A stretch of DNA of 64,000 nt from assembly GCA_002483365.1 (NCBI GenBank), contig DLHT01000011.1, positions 310,001 through 374,000 of the forward strand. The letters are read 5' to 3'. The stretch is from Cellvibrio sp. UBA7661 (GTDB lineage Bacteria; Pseudomonadota; Gammaproteobacteria; Pseudomonadales; Cellvibrionaceae). The translations under genes were made by a program, and so were the position numbers. Below are positions 52,952-62,223 of the stretch, one piece after another. Numbering within the stretch: position 1 is the stretch's first letter; each line of letters begins with the position of its first letter. The notes beneath the pieces were generated by a model. That model was given only the letters and a program-made list of their open reading frames with translations. It did not search any database and had not been told where the DNA came from.

Positions 52952-54295
52952 ATGGATCTTATCCAACAGTATGTAGGCTGGCTTAATGGATTGGTGTGGG
53001 GTGTCCCTATGCTGATTTTGATTCTGGGTACTGGATTATTTCTAATGATTGCCTTGAAAGGTATGCCCTTGTTGCGCTTGTTGCTTGGATTTCGTCTTAT
53101 GTGGGGAGGGCGGGTCAAAGGTGACGCTTCCACGGGGGATGTAAGCCCATTCCAAGCATTGATGACCTGCTTATCGGCAACTGTAGGGACCGGAAATATC
53201 GCTGGTGTTGCAACTGCGATTTTCCTAGGCGGTCCTGGTGCCTTGTTTTGGATGTGGTGCACAGCTTTAGTTGGCATGGCAACTAAATATTCTGAGATTG
53301 TATTAGCAGTACATTATCGAGAGAAAGATGAGAAAGGGGAATATTGTGGTGGCCCGATGTATGCCATAAAAAATGGACTTGGGAAATCATGGGCTTGGCT
53401 GGGGTTTCTATTTGCCACTTTTGGTGGGCTTGCCGGGTTCGGTATTGGCAATATGGTTCAATCAAACAGTATGGCAGAGGTTATTGAGTCGTCATTTCAT
53501 ATTGAACGTTGGATAACAGGATTGGTTGCAGCCGTTATTGTGGCTTTGGTTGTTCTTGGTGGAATCAAGCGCATTGCAAAAGTATCTGCATCTTTAGTTC
53601 CCGTTATGTGTATCGGATATGTAGTTATCTCAATGGCAGTTTTAATCGTCTACAGTGACCGAATTCCCGATGCGTTCCTACTGATATTAACGCATGCATT
53701 TACGCCAGCTGCAGCCACCGGTGGATTTGCTGGTGCTGCTGTCTTAATGGCGATGCAATACGGCGTTGCTCGTGGAATTTTTTCTAACGAAGCTGGTTTG
53801 GGGACTGCGGGTATTGCACAGGCTGCCGGTACAACCAATAACTCTGTGCGTTCGGGGTTGATTGGAATGATAGGTACATTTATTGATACGATCATTATTT
53901 GCACCATGACGGGGCTTGTCATCATATGTTCTGGTGTTTGGACGAGCGGGGCAAAAGGTGCAAGCTTGTCAACTGTTGCATTTGAGTCTGCAATGCCTGG
54001 TATTGGTGGTTACTTGGTTTCCGTTGCGTTAATTATTTTTACATTTACTACAATTTTGGGCTGGGGGTATTACAGTGAAAGGTGCTGGATATATTTGGCT
54101 GGACGAAAAACGGTGCTGCCTTTTCGTATGTTTTGGGTTGCTGCAGTTTTTGGCGGTGCTGTATTCCAATTAGACTTTGTATGGTTGCTTGCAGATACAT
54201 TAAATGCTCTGATGGCACTGCCAAATTTAATCTCGTTATTATTGCTTAGTCCCGTGGTCATAAAATTAACTAAAGACTATTTTGATAATAAATAA
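52952..54295 (+). CDS. Sodium:alanine/glycine symporter (AGCS family)
   Basis: 447 residues with about ten membrane helices. AGCS-family marks are seen: GDVSPFQALMTCLSATVGTGNIAGVATAI near residue 65, GPGALFWMWCTALVGMATKYSE, and GIFSNEAGLGTAGIAQAAG near 285. It imports alanine or glycine with Na+. ATG 52952 is used, with gagg 5-9 nt upstream; an in-frame TTG lies at 52931. The gene follows the yajC terminator and is probably monocistronic. Confidence 0.93.
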   Translation: MDLIQQYVGWLNGLVWGVPMLILILGTGLFLMIALKGMPLLRLLLGFRLMWGGRVKGDASTGDVSPFQALMTCLSATVGTGNIAGVATAIFLGGPGALFWMWCTALVGMATKYSEIVLAVHYREKDEKGEYCGGPMYAIKNGLGKSWAWLGFLFATFGGLAGFGIGNMVQSNSMAEVIESSFHIERWITGLVAAVIVALVVLGGIKRIAKVSASLVPVMCIGYVVISMAVLIVYSDRIPDAFLLILTHAFTPAAATGGFAGAAVLMAMQYGVARGIFSNEAGLGTAGIAQAAGTTNNSVRSGLIGMIGTFIDTIIICTMTGLVIICSGVWTSGAKGASLSTVAFESAMPGIGGYLVSVALIIFTFTTILGWGYYSERCWIYLAGRKTVLPFRMFWVAAVFGGAVFQLDFVWLLADTLNALMALPNLISLLLLSPVVIKLTKDYFDNK

Positions 54296-54328
54296 CGGGA
54301 ATCGTTATAACTTCTATCTGGTGTTAAT

Positions 54329-54655
54329 TTATAAACAATTTGTGGGGCGAGGGAGGCCAGCAACTTTGCTGGCTATTCTAGCCGGACTGGGGGGGAATAG
54401 TTGTAGCAGATAGACACTCTTACCTTTTTCTTGGCCGAGTTTTTTTTCTGTGTACTTGACCAGCGCTCTCATTGCGGGTGAGATTTGATATTCGCGATAA
54501 AATTCTTGAATCAAATTGACAATTTCCCAGTGTTCATGCGTTAGAACAATGTTCTCTTGTGCTGCTAATGCTTGGGCAACTTGAGGATTCCATTGTGTCA
54601 AATTAATGAGATGCCCATCTTTGTCCAGTGGCACATTTTGTCCGGCTACTATCAT
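54329..54655 (-). CDS. tusE: Sulfurtransferase TusE (DsrC-like)
   Basis: 108 residues from the internal ATG at 54655 (a GTG in frame lies at 54676). It accepts sulfur from TusBCD and hands it to MnmA for 2-thiouridine formation at U34 of tRNA. The C-terminal arm GLPRPTNCL keeps the penultimate cysteine that carries the persulfide. It is last of tusDCBE. Confidence 0.93.
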   Translation of the reverse strand: MIVAGQNVPLDKDGHLINLTQWNPQVAQALAAQENIVLTHEHWEIVNLIQEFYREYQISPAMRALVKYTEKKLGQEKGKSVYLLQLFPPSPARIASKVAGLPRPTNCL

Positions 54656-54656
54656 A

Positions 54657-54965
54657 TTAATACCAGCTTTGCACACAAGAATAATGTAGTGTTAGCTGAA
54701 CAAATTTGTCGTAGTCAGTTACTTGGATACCCTCTGTTAATTTTTCTTGTAGTCCTCTGGCGTTTACGTCCGATTCTAATGCAAATACTGGGGTGCCGTT
54801 ATTGATTGCTGATTGTAATTCTTTGGCGCAGGGTGCAGATTGAATTGCTCCCAATACACCATCTTCAAGCAATAAAATTCCATCGTTATTTGTGCACACC
54901 TGTAAGCACGAATTAAAGGTGTTGTATGCAAATGGCGATTTATTGATTGTATGAAGGATACCCAT
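54657..54965 (-). CDS. tusB: Sulfur-relay protein TusB (DsrH-like)
   Basis: 102 residues. It has the DsrH fold: MGILHTINKSPF, ILLLEDGVLGAI and the C-terminal VTDYDKFVQLTLHYSCVQSWY. It forms the TusBCD hexamer with TusC and TusD. It lies between tusC (2-nt gap) and tusE. Confidence 0.9.
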   Translation of the reverse strand: MGILHTINKSPFAYNTFNSCLQVCTNNDGILLLEDGVLGAIQSAPCAKELQSAINNGTPVFALESDVNARGLQEKLTEGIQVTDYDKFVQLTLHYSCVQSWY

Positions 54966-54967
54966 TA

Positions 54968-55330
54968 TTAAAAGCTCATAAGTTGATCTTGTTCAGTTAG
55001 TAAAGCTGCTACATTTTTGCTATTGAGCAGCCGTAAACTATCAAGGATAAGTTCATCAGTAATAATACCTCTTTCTTTTAATGATTCTTCGTGCACGTAA
55101 ATGTTTTCTATTCCATAAATTGAGAGTGCCTTTAGTGTAGCACTTATGTCTTTTTGATCGATTTTCTGACTTCGTTGATTTTTAAGTAATTGAAAAACGC
55201 CATCATCCATAAATAAATAGCTTATGTTTTGATCATAAACTGTGCCAGCTAAAGCAACATCAATTGCTTCTCTTGCGATACTGCTTCCGTAAGGTGCGTG
55301 GCGGCTGATAATAAGTATTTTTTTTTGCAT
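54968..55330 (-). CDS. tusC: Sulfur-relay protein TusC (DsrF-like)
   Basis: 120 residues from ATG 55330 (TTG 55342 in frame would overlap tusD). It has the DsrE/F fold with ILIISRHAPYGSSIAREAIDVALAG and YLFMDDGVFQLLKNQ. It is the structural core of TusBCD. Confidence 0.9.
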   Translation of the reverse strand: MQKKILIISRHAPYGSSIAREAIDVALAGTVYDQNISYLFMDDGVFQLLKNQRSQKIDQKDISATLKALSIYGIENIYVHEESLKERGIITDELILDSLRLLNSKNVAALLTEQDQLMSF

Positions 55331-55334
55331 TGTA

Positions 55335-55724
55335 TTAACCAAAGTTAATTAATCTATCTGATATTGCTGCAGCTTCTATTAATTGCCCTAATCCACTTAT
55401 TGAAAATCCATTAACGAGATTATGTGATGCTTTGTTATAGCGTTGAGCTTCACGCTCATCAATGATGCCACGCTTTAGTGCCGCAGCAATGCATACAACA
55501 ATATCTAAATTATGATTTTTTGCGAGTTCTTGCCATGCTCGTTGCAAATCAAACTCGTCTTGTGGCTGTATTGTTAGGTTAGATGCATTGTGTACACCAT
55601 CTTGGTAAAAAAATACACGGTGTAAGTGGTGGCCTTGATTTAATAGGGCAGTAGCAAACTGATAGGCGGTATAACTTGCTTGCGAAGAATAGGGTGCTGA
55701 ATAAACTGCTAATGAAAAAACCAT
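55335..55724 (-). CDS. tusD: Sulfurtransferase TusD (DsrE-like)
   Basis: 129 residues. The catalytic cysteine lies in DIVVCIAAALKRGI, corresponding to Cys78 of E. coli TusD, which receives sulfur from TusA. The N-terminal SLAVYSAPYSSQASYTAYQFA and RVFFYQDGVHNA are characteristic. It is the first gene of tusDCBE; there is little room for its own promoter after the yccA terminator. Confidence 0.93.
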   Translation of the reverse strand: MVFSLAVYSAPYSSQASYTAYQFATALLNQGHHLHRVFFYQDGVHNASNLTIQPQDEFDLQRAWQELAKNHNLDIVVCIAAALKRGIIDEREAQRYNKASHNLVNGFSISGLGQLIEAAAISDRLINFG

Positions 55725-55735
55725 ATTAAATTTAA

Positions 55736-55768
55736 TCCAAAAAAATAAGGCTCCCAGAGGGAGCCTTA
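55736..55768 (-). terminator. Terminator after yccA, upstream of tusD
   Basis: The stem taaggctccc / gggagcctta with a 3-nt loop; on the minus strand it is followed by atttttttgg. It lies only 12-44 nt upstream of the tusD start. Confidence 0.8.
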
Positions 55769-55787
55769 GATAGATATTACGGTAAGA

Positions 55788-56468
55788 TTACTCATCACTG
55801 CTTATGCCGAGTAAGTGCAACAAACTAGTAAACAGATTCACTATGGACAAAAACAGACTGGTGGTCGCCATAATGTAATTGGTCTCTCCGCCGTGAATGA
55901 TTTCGCTAGTTTGATATAAAATGAGTGCAGACATTAACAATACAATACCTGCAGAGAAGGCTAGTTGTAAGCCGGAAAATTGATAGCCAAAAAATGCAGC
56001 ACCCAGTAAAAATACCATTACTGCTAGCATTACCATCATACCTACAGCAACAAATCCGCCAAGAAAGTTAAAGTTTTTACGTGTTGTCAATACATAAGCT
56101 GATAAGCCGATAAACACCAATGCAGTACCCCCGAGTGCTTGCATGATAATGGCTGAACCATTCGCCATACTCAGGTATTTATTAAGAATTGGGCCAAGAC
56201 CAGCACCAATCAAACCGGTAAATGCGAAAACAACCAATAATCCTGCGGAAGAGTTTGCTGTGCGCGGCAATACAAACCAAATAAGCGCCATTGCTACCAA
56301 GCTCATAATAAGACCGGCGCCGTGACCTAGCCCTAGGCTCATGGCAATGCCTGCGGAGATCGAGCTAAAGGCCAGAGTTAATCCGAGCAGCATGTATGTG
56401 TTACGCAACACTTTACTGGTTTCGGTCTGGCTGAGTTGCGTGGTTTGGACATTATAAACTTCTTGCAT
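55788..56468 (-). CDS. yccA: Bax inhibitor-1/YccA-family membrane protein
   Basis: 226 residues from ATG 56468, which has ggaggg just upstream; the in-frame ATG at 56486 lies before that RBS. Seven membrane helices and RNTYMLLGLTLAFSSISAG match the BI-1/YccA family, which in E. coli modulates FtsH proteolysis. Together with tusE and tRNA-Ser(UGA) the order matches E. coli tusE-yccA-serT. Confidence 0.92.
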   Translation of the reverse strand: MQEVYNVQTTQLSQTETSKVLRNTYMLLGLTLAFSSISAGIAMSLGLGHGAGLIMSLVAMALIWFVLPRTANSSAGLLVVFAFTGLIGAGLGPILNKYLSMANGSAIIMQALGGTALVFIGLSAYVLTTRKNFNFLGGFVAVGMMVMLAVMVFLLGAAFFGYQFSGLQLAFSAGIVLLMSALILYQTSEIIHGGETNYIMATTSLFLSIVNLFTSLLHLLGISSDE

Positions 56469-56612
56469 AAAACCCTCCGTAATCATTAAAAGCTTAATTT
56501 TGAATGATAATACAAAGATGCAATCATAAAGCCAAGTTTTATCACAGCTTTGGATTCGCTTACTAAGACAATAAAAATGAATGGGTGTTGCATTTTAGAA
56601 GGGCTAAAAAAT

Positions 56613-56642
56613 AAAAAAGCATCAGTTTCCTGATGCTTTTTT
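56613..56642 (-). terminator. Terminator after tRNA-Ser
   Basis: aaaaaagcatcaggaaactgatgcttttt on the minus strand, following the tRNA 3' end by 24 nt. Confidence 0.88.
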
Positions 56643-56666
56643 ACGATTTATTGTTCAATCAAAATA

Positions 56667-56756
56667 TGGCGGAAGGGCAGGGATTTGAACCCTGGGTAGG
56701 CTCGCACCTACGCCGGTTTTCAAGACCGGTGCATTAAACCACTCTGCCACCCTTCC
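56667..56756 (-). tRNA. serT: tRNA-Ser (anticodon UGA)
   Basis: 90 nt with an encoded CCA. The acceptor stem pairs GGAAGGG with CCCTTCC; the D-arm GCAGAGTGGTTTAATGC, anticodon arm CCGGTCTTGAAAACCGG (TGA at 56722-56720), a long variable arm typical of serine tRNAs, and the T-arm CAGGGTTCAAATCCCTG are all present. It lies upstream of yccA, as in E. coli serT. Confidence 0.97.
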
Positions 56757-56860
56757 GAGTGCGACAAATTATACAGAGCTTTTTTTATTGGGCAAGTGAA
56801 ATACAAAATTTTTTATAGCTAAATCCAACAATGCAAAAACTTCTGGGTGGGTTCTGAATA

Positions 56861-56894
56861 TAAAAAGACCGAATTGTTTTCAATTCGGTCTTTT
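56861..56894 (-). terminator. Terminator after rne
   Basis: An 11-12-bp stem, aagaccgaattg / caattcggtctt, with a T-run on the minus strand, 32 nt after the rne stop. Confidence 0.88.
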
Positions 56895-56925
56895 GGTTTT
56901 TTGATGGCGCCTGACTTAAATCTTT

Positions 56926-59730
56926 TTATTCTTTATTGTTACGTTTGGCCAAACGAGGATCATTAAGTGGTCGACTTAAGGGGCGAGGATTGTGATCAAC
57001 ACTTGGCGGTAAACTGGTATCGAGCGCACGTGAGGCTGGGTTGTCTATAGTTTCAGTGATGATGCTCACTTGGCTTATAGGTTTGGGTGCTTTGCGGGGG
57101 TCATTATTTGCTCTAGCAGGTATCCCTACAGGAAGAGTAATTTCGGTAATAGTAGAGTGTTGCGGAGTTTCAATTTCCACATTAATACCGTTATTCGCGT
57201 CTGTTTCAGTTGTTGTTAATGGCGTAACTGAATCTGTATTCTCTGCATGAGGCGTTGGTTCGGTTGCAGGGGCTTCAGTGAGGACAGTTTTTTCTGTTGT
57301 CATTGTTGTCACTGCAGGCTCAGGTATTGATCCAGAATCGTGATTCAATAGCTGTTCAATTGGGTTTTGTTTTTCCTCTTGAAGATTTGATGCCAGGGCT
57401 TGCTCTGGAGCTGCCTTAACTGATTGACTTTGAGAAGCGTGTTCGGCGATAGCTGCAGAGATCTGTTGAGCGAGCTGCGCAGATTCGCTTAAAGTTTTAG
57501 GTTCTTCAGATGATGTAGTAACCGAGACAGGGGCTTGTACTGACTCTTGGTTGGAGCTGTTATCCTGTTCAGTTATTTCCGTGTCATTGTGACGGCTGCG
57601 GCGGCGCTGTTGTGAGCGTGTACGGCGGCCAGCTGGACGTTTGGAAGGTCGTTGATCATCGTTATCGTCGGACAGATTAACTGCTTCGTTGGTTGCAGTC
57701 GAATCAAGCAGAGGTTGCTCTTCCTTATTGGCATGGCGTTTATTATCGCGATCATGACGTTGATTGCGATTGCGTTGTTGACGAGAATCATCTTCGCCTG
57801 CAGCTATTATCTGTTGATCTCGTTGTTGTTCACGATTATGGCGTGGTTTGCGTTGCTCGGGATTATCTCGTTTATCTTGATCACGAGTAACTTTGTTGTC
57901 GCTTACATGCCGATGTTCCAGGTTATCGATAATATCTCTATCTTCTTTGCGGTCTTTATCGCGACGGTTGCGATTATCGCGACGGTTGTTGCGAGAGTTG
58001 CGGCGACTGTCGCGTTTGGTGTCGCGCTTGTTTTTGCCTTCTTCTTTTTCTCCGCTAAATACTCCAATAATAGAGCTAACCAAGCGAGAGAACAGGCTCG
58101 ATTTTTTGATTGGCTCTGGGGCCGGCTGGCTTGGGCTGCTTGGTTGAACAAGTGGTTTTGGTGCAATTAAGGGCTTCGCTTGGAGATCTTCTTCGTCATC
58201 TCTTGCTTCATCGGCATGACCAACAATTTTATAGCTGGTTTCTAATGTGCCTTCATCGTCGTCGCGCAATCGCTGAACTTCAAAGTGAGGGGTCATCAAG
58301 TCTGCATTGGGAACAATTACAACGCGTGTATTATTGCGAGATTCAATGCTGGATATAGTTTTTCGTTTTTCGTTGAGCAAATATGTGGCGACAGAAACAG
58401 GGCAAATTGCACGAATTTCTGCGCTACGCTCTTTCTGGGCTTCATCTTCAACCAGGCGGAGGATGGAAAGTGCCAGTGAGCGGGTGCCACGAATGGTGCC
58501 TACGCCATCGCATCGTGGGCAGATCTTTGAATGAGTTTCACCCAAGGATGGGCGTAAGCGTTGCCGCGACATCTCCATTAAACCAAAGCGGGAGATGCGG
58601 CCAATTTGTACGCGAGCTCTGTCCATCATGAGTGCATCACGCACGCGATTTTCAACTTCGCGTTGATTCCGTACAGGCTGCATATCAATAAAGTCAATTA
58701 CTATAAGTCCACCCATATCTCGCAGGCGCAATTGGCGGGCGATTTCATCTGCAGCTTCAAGATTGGTCTGCAATGCAGTCTCTTCAATGTCTCCACCTTT
58801 CGTGGCACGCGATGAGTTGATATCGATTGCAACTAGCGCTTCTGTTACATCAATAACAATAGAGCCACCTGAAGGTAATTTAACTTCGCGTTGGAAGGCG
58901 GTTTCGATTTGCGACTCTATCTGATAGCGATTAAATAATGGGATGTCATCCTGATAGAGCTTCACTTTGCTGCGGTAGTTCGGCATTACCTGTTGAATAA
59001 AGCCAGCAGCAAGATCGAAGGCTTCTTTGTTATCAACGATAACCTCGCCTACATCTTGACGCAGATAGTCGCGAATCGCGCGAATAATGACGTTGCTTTC
59101 CTGAAAGAGGAATGCGGGGGCAGCTGAGTTTTTGGCTGCGGTGGCAATGGAGTCCCACAGTTGAAGAAGGTAGTTCAAGTCCCACTGAAGTTCTTCTGCG
59201 CTACGGCCCACCCCTGCGGTACGAATAATGACGCCCATTCCATTTGGAACTTCTACCTCACCTAGGGCATCTTTCAATTCGGCGCGATCTTCTCCTTCGA
59301 TGCGACGGGAAATGCCGCCTGCGCGAGGGTTATTGGGCATAAGCACAAGATAACGGCCGGCTAGGCTGATAAAGGTGGTTAGAGCTGCGCCTTTGTTGCC
59401 GCGTTCTTCTTTGTCAATTTGAACTATGACTTCTGTACCTTCCTTGAGTACATCCTTGATCTTGATGCGACCATCGGAATCGCCAGAATTTTTAGTGAAG
59501 TATTCGCGAGAAATTTCTTTTAGGGGGAGGAATCCATGACGCTCTGCGCCATAGTCAACAAAAGCAGCTTCCAGGCTGGGTTCTACCCGAGTGATGCGAC
59601 CTTTATAAATGTTGGATTTTTTTTGTTCGCGGTTGCGATTTTCGATGTCGAGATCGTAAAGCCATTGACCATCGACTAGGGCTACGCGCAACTCTTCGGG
59701 TTGAGTTGCATTAATAAGCATTCTTTTCAT
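56926..59730 (-). CDS. rne: Ribonuclease E
   Basis: 934 residues. The N-terminal half is the catalytic core of the RNA degradosome enzyme: an S1 domain (about 38-118; SNIYKGRITRVEPSLEAAFVDYG), then DNase I-like catalytic aspartates in AIDINSSRATKG and VIDFIDMQ, and the zinc-link CPRCDG near 403. An amphipathic membrane-binding helix (SLFSRLVSSIIGVFSG) lies near 545, followed by long disordered Arg/Asp/Asn-rich stretches (about 565-700) and an acidic Ser/Thr/Glu tail. The C-terminus has two NDPR-containing segments (NNDPRKAPKP and LNDPRLAKR). It is preceded by a long leader region, which in many bacteria mediates rne autoregulation. Confidence 0.96.
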   Translation of the reverse strand: MKRMLINATQPEELRVALVDGQWLYDLDIENRNREQKKSNIYKGRITRVEPSLEAAFVDYGAERHGFLPLKEISREYFTKNSGDSDGRIKIKDVLKEGTEVIVQIDKEERGNKGAALTTFISLAGRYLVLMPNNPRAGGISRRIEGEDRAELKDALGEVEVPNGMGVIIRTAGVGRSAEELQWDLNYLLQLWDSIATAAKNSAAPAFLFQESNVIIRAIRDYLRQDVGEVIVDNKEAFDLAAGFIQQVMPNYRSKVKLYQDDIPLFNRYQIESQIETAFQREVKLPSGGSIVIDVTEALVAIDINSSRATKGGDIEETALQTNLEAADEIARQLRLRDMGGLIVIDFIDMQPVRNQREVENRVRDALMMDRARVQIGRISRFGLMEMSRQRLRPSLGETHSKICPRCDGVGTIRGTRSLALSILRLVEDEAQKERSAEIRAICPVSVATYLLNEKRKTISSIESRNNTRVVIVPNADLMTPHFEVQRLRDDDEGTLETSYKIVGHADEARDDEEDLQAKPLIAPKPLVQPSSPSQPAPEPIKKSSLFSRLVSSIIGVFSGEKEEGKNKRDTKRDSRRNSRNNRRDNRNRRDKDRKEDRDIIDNLEHRHVSDNKVTRDQDKRDNPEQRKPRHNREQQRDQQIIAAGEDDSRQQRNRNQRHDRDNKRHANKEEQPLLDSTATNEAVNLSDDNDDQRPSKRPAGRRTRSQQRRRSRHNDTEITEQDNSSNQESVQAPVSVTTSSEEPKTLSESAQLAQQISAAIAEHASQSQSVKAAPEQALASNLQEEKQNPIEQLLNHDSGSIPEPAVTTMTTEKTVLTEAPATEPTPHAENTDSVTPLTTTETDANNGINVEIETPQHSTITEITLPVGIPARANNDPRKAPKPISQVSIITETIDNPASRALDTSLPPSVDHNPRPLSRPLNDPRLAKRNNKE

Positions 59731-60539
59731 GTGTTACCTAATTGTCTGAAGCATCAGGTTCGACGTGACAATCAGTGTTAGCACAGTAGTGTTTTGCGCA
59801 ACCTTATGGACTAATGCGCTACCCGAATTGGGCTCGCATCAGCGGTTGGTGGGTTTGGTCCAACTTCACAGTACTATCGCTTTGCAGCGGCTGTGCTAGT
59901 GGTTTGAATACCCATTCGGCTCATTTTTACCAGCTTGAATTGGCTGGCTTTCCTATTTGTAGTATCGGTCAAGGTGACGTGCCATCCTGCGGCGACCGGG
60001 TTGTTAATTTTTTTATCTCTGATTGAGTGGGAAGCAGTAGTGAAAACGTGAAATTTTCAAATTGGTTCCCAGTCAGGCAGTTGGACTCAAGGCTTCAACT
60101 GCAAGATTAAATATGCAACCTGCAAAATTGGCTTCGGACAGGGTTTCAAGTAAGGCGAATTGTCCAGAATTTACAAATAGAACGCTATTTAGAGTTCAGC
60201 AAAACAAAAAACAGTATTAACAATGAGAGCAACGTTGGTTGATGCAATTGTTAGGGCATCCGGCAAGTCAGGCTTGCAGTCTGCCGTTGTCAGTGTCAAC
60301 TAAGAGCGCGGGTGCATATTCAATGTTGGTTATGCATGCCGGCAGCTCTTGCTGTCAGCGGTATTTCCTAATGATGCGCCTGTTTACTATGCGCTATCCG
60401 GAAACCAGCCTGTATCAGCCGCTTGAATATAGCAGCTATGCCTTTAGGCGGCAATTAAATCAGTGATTTACCTGTTTTTTCCATCGTTAGATGATTGTCT
60501 TGATGTGGTGTTGGCAGGGGATCGGGTATCATTGTCGCC
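59731..60539. other. Long rne leader / rluC upstream region
   Basis: About 810 bp between divergent rne and rluC. Frames at 59814-60026 and 60239-60466 have no recognisable products. The leftward part probably forms the rne 5' leader; a TATCAT hexamer at 60527-60532 lies next to the rluC start. I could not identify a confident rne promoter. Confidence 0.5.
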
Positions 60540-61559
60540 ATGAAAACACTGACTAAAACAGCGGGGGAACCCGCAAAAAACCAACCTTTTGCTCAAGTGT
60601 CGCTCATTACCATTGATGAAGAGCATGCGGGGCAGCGTCTGGATAATTTTTTGATTGCCCGCCTCAAGGGGGTGCCCAGATCAAAAATTTATAACGTGAT
60701 TCGCAAGGGGGAGGTGCGCGTTAACAAAAGCCGCATAAAGCCTGAATATAAATTAATGGCTGGGGACTTGGTTCGGGTTCCTCCTGTTCGAACCGCAGAA
60801 GCGGGGACTGAAGCTAAGGCGAGTCATCAAATGATGGCGTTGCTGGCCAAATCTATAGTATTTGAAGATAAGGGGCTGCTAGTTGTTAATAAACCACCAG
60901 GCTTGGCTGTTCATGGTGGTAGTGGTGTCACCTTGGGGTTGATTGAAACACTCCGCCAGATGCGCCCGGAGGAGCATCATCTTGAGCTGGTGCATCGCTT
61001 GGATCGTGACACATCAGGTTGCATTATGATTGCCAAAAAGCGTAGCTACTTGCGTCATCTGCAAGCCGCATTGCGGGAAAAGTCAGCTGGCGAAGAGGGG
61101 GGGGTTGTCAAAATTTACAAGGCCTTGGTTATTGGAGACTGGTCAAAGGTTGCGCCTAAGGTTAACGCGCCCTTGCTCAAAACAGTTGTTGCAGGTGGAG
61201 AGCGGATTGTAAAAGTGCACCCTGATGGCAAGCCAAGTCTTACGGAGTTCAGGCTGTTGCAGCGTTTTGATGGGTTTAGTTTGATAGAGGCGCGCCCCAT
61301 AACAGGGCGAACGCATCAGATAAGGGTGCATGCGCAGTATTCAGGGCACGCTCTCGTTGGAGATGAAAAATACGGTGATGACGAGGTCAACGCCCTGATG
61401 CGAGAGCGAGGGGTTAAAAGATTATTTCTTCATGCTTCTTCCTTATCTTTTTACTTGCCTGGCTCGGAAGAGTTGGTTCATGTCGAGGCGCCTCTTCCTC
61501 CGGATTTGGCGGTGCCTCTTTCTTGTATGGCTCAATTAAACGATAGCCGGACGAAATAG
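60540..61559 (+). CDS. rluC: 23S rRNA pseudouridine(955/2504/2580) synthase
   Basis: 339 residues. An S4 RNA-binding domain (about 28-85; QRLDNFLIARLKGVPRSKIYNVIRKGEVRVN) precedes the RluA-family catalytic domain with LVHRLDRDTSGCIMIAK (catalytic Asp) and GRTHQIRVHAQYSGHALVGDEKYG. No Shine-Dalgarno sequence is seen before ATG. A HAD phosphatase gene follows, as in pseudomonads. Confidence 0.95.
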   Translation: MKTLTKTAGEPAKNQPFAQVSLITIDEEHAGQRLDNFLIARLKGVPRSKIYNVIRKGEVRVNKSRIKPEYKLMAGDLVRVPPVRTAEAGTEAKASHQMMALLAKSIVFEDKGLLVVNKPPGLAVHGGSGVTLGLIETLRQMRPEEHHLELVHRLDRDTSGCIMIAKKRSYLRHLQAALREKSAGEEGGVVKIYKALVIGDWSKVAPKVNAPLLKTVVAGGERIVKVHPDGKPSLTEFRLLQRFDGFSLIEARPITGRTHQIRVHAQYSGHALVGDEKYGDDEVNALMRERGVKRLFLHASSLSFYLPGSEELVHVEAPLPPDLAVPLSCMAQLNDSRTK

Positions 61560-61578
61560 TCCTTATTTGGAGTAGTAA

Positions 61579-62223
61579 TTGTTATTGATTTTTGACTGGG
61601 ATGGTACTTTGAGTGATTCGAAGGCCAAGATTACGACATCTATGCAGTTGGCGGCGATCGATATGGGGTGGGATCCGTTGGATGACCATCATATCCACAA
61701 CATCATTGGCTTGGGGCTTCCCGAAGCGATAGCGCAATTGTATCCCGATGTGGATGCGTTTGGACGCTCATGTCTGCGTGATGCGTACGCCCGGCACTTT
61801 TTGGCCCTGGATGAGGCGCGTCCTTCTGATTTTTTCCCGGGTGTTATCGATGTTCTGGATAAATTAAAAGAAGATGGACATATTTTAACGGTTGCCACAG
61901 GTAAAAGTCGCAAAGGTCTTGATCGTATATTGGGTGTGTTAGGGCTTTCTAGCTTCTTTCATGCGACTCGCTGTGCGGATGAGACTGCATCCAAGCCAAA
62001 TCCCCTGATGCTTCAGCAATTGCTGCGCGAATTTGGCATGGATGTAAATGACGCAGTAATGATTGGTGATACGGAATACGACATGGAGATGGCGCGTCGG
62101 ATAATGATGCCTCGTATCGCGGTCAGTTATGGGGCTCATGATGTAAGCCGTCTGCACAGTTATGATCCGGTTGTGTGTCTGGACCAATTTGATCAATTGC
62201 TGTCATGGGGACGCTTGGGTTAG
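61579..62223 (+). CDS. HAD-superfamily hydrolase (phosphoglycolate phosphatase-like)
   Basis: 214 residues. Motif I FDWDGTLSDS gives the two catalytic aspartates; VATGKSRKG is motif II, KPNPLML contains the motif III Lys, and MIGDTEYDMEMA is motif IV. The substrate is unknown; phosphoglycolate is a guess from similarity. The start is TTG, with ggag 7 nt upstream. Its 3' end overlaps maf-2 by 4 nt (convergent). Confidence 0.88.
   Translation: MLLIFDWDGTLSDSKAKITTSMQLAAIDMGWDPLDDHHIHNIIGLGLPEAIAQLYPDVDAFGRSCLRDAYARHFLALDEARPSDFFPGVIDVLDKLKEDGHILTVATGKSRKGLDRILGVLGLSSFFHATRCADETASKPNPLMLQQLLREFGMDVNDAVMIGDTEYDMEMARRIMMPRIAVSYGAHDVSRLHSYDPVVCLDQFDQLLSWGRLG

Noticed and set aside
57652..58170. 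172-codon hydrophobic frame opposite rne
   Set aside because: The hydrophobic look is a by-product of reading Asp/Arg/Asn-rich codons backwards.
59814..60026. 70-codon frame in the rne-rluC gap
   Set aside because: No RBS, no homology I recognise, likely part of the rne leader.
60239..60466. 75-codon frame in the rne-rluC gap
   Set aside because: As above; composition does not look coding.
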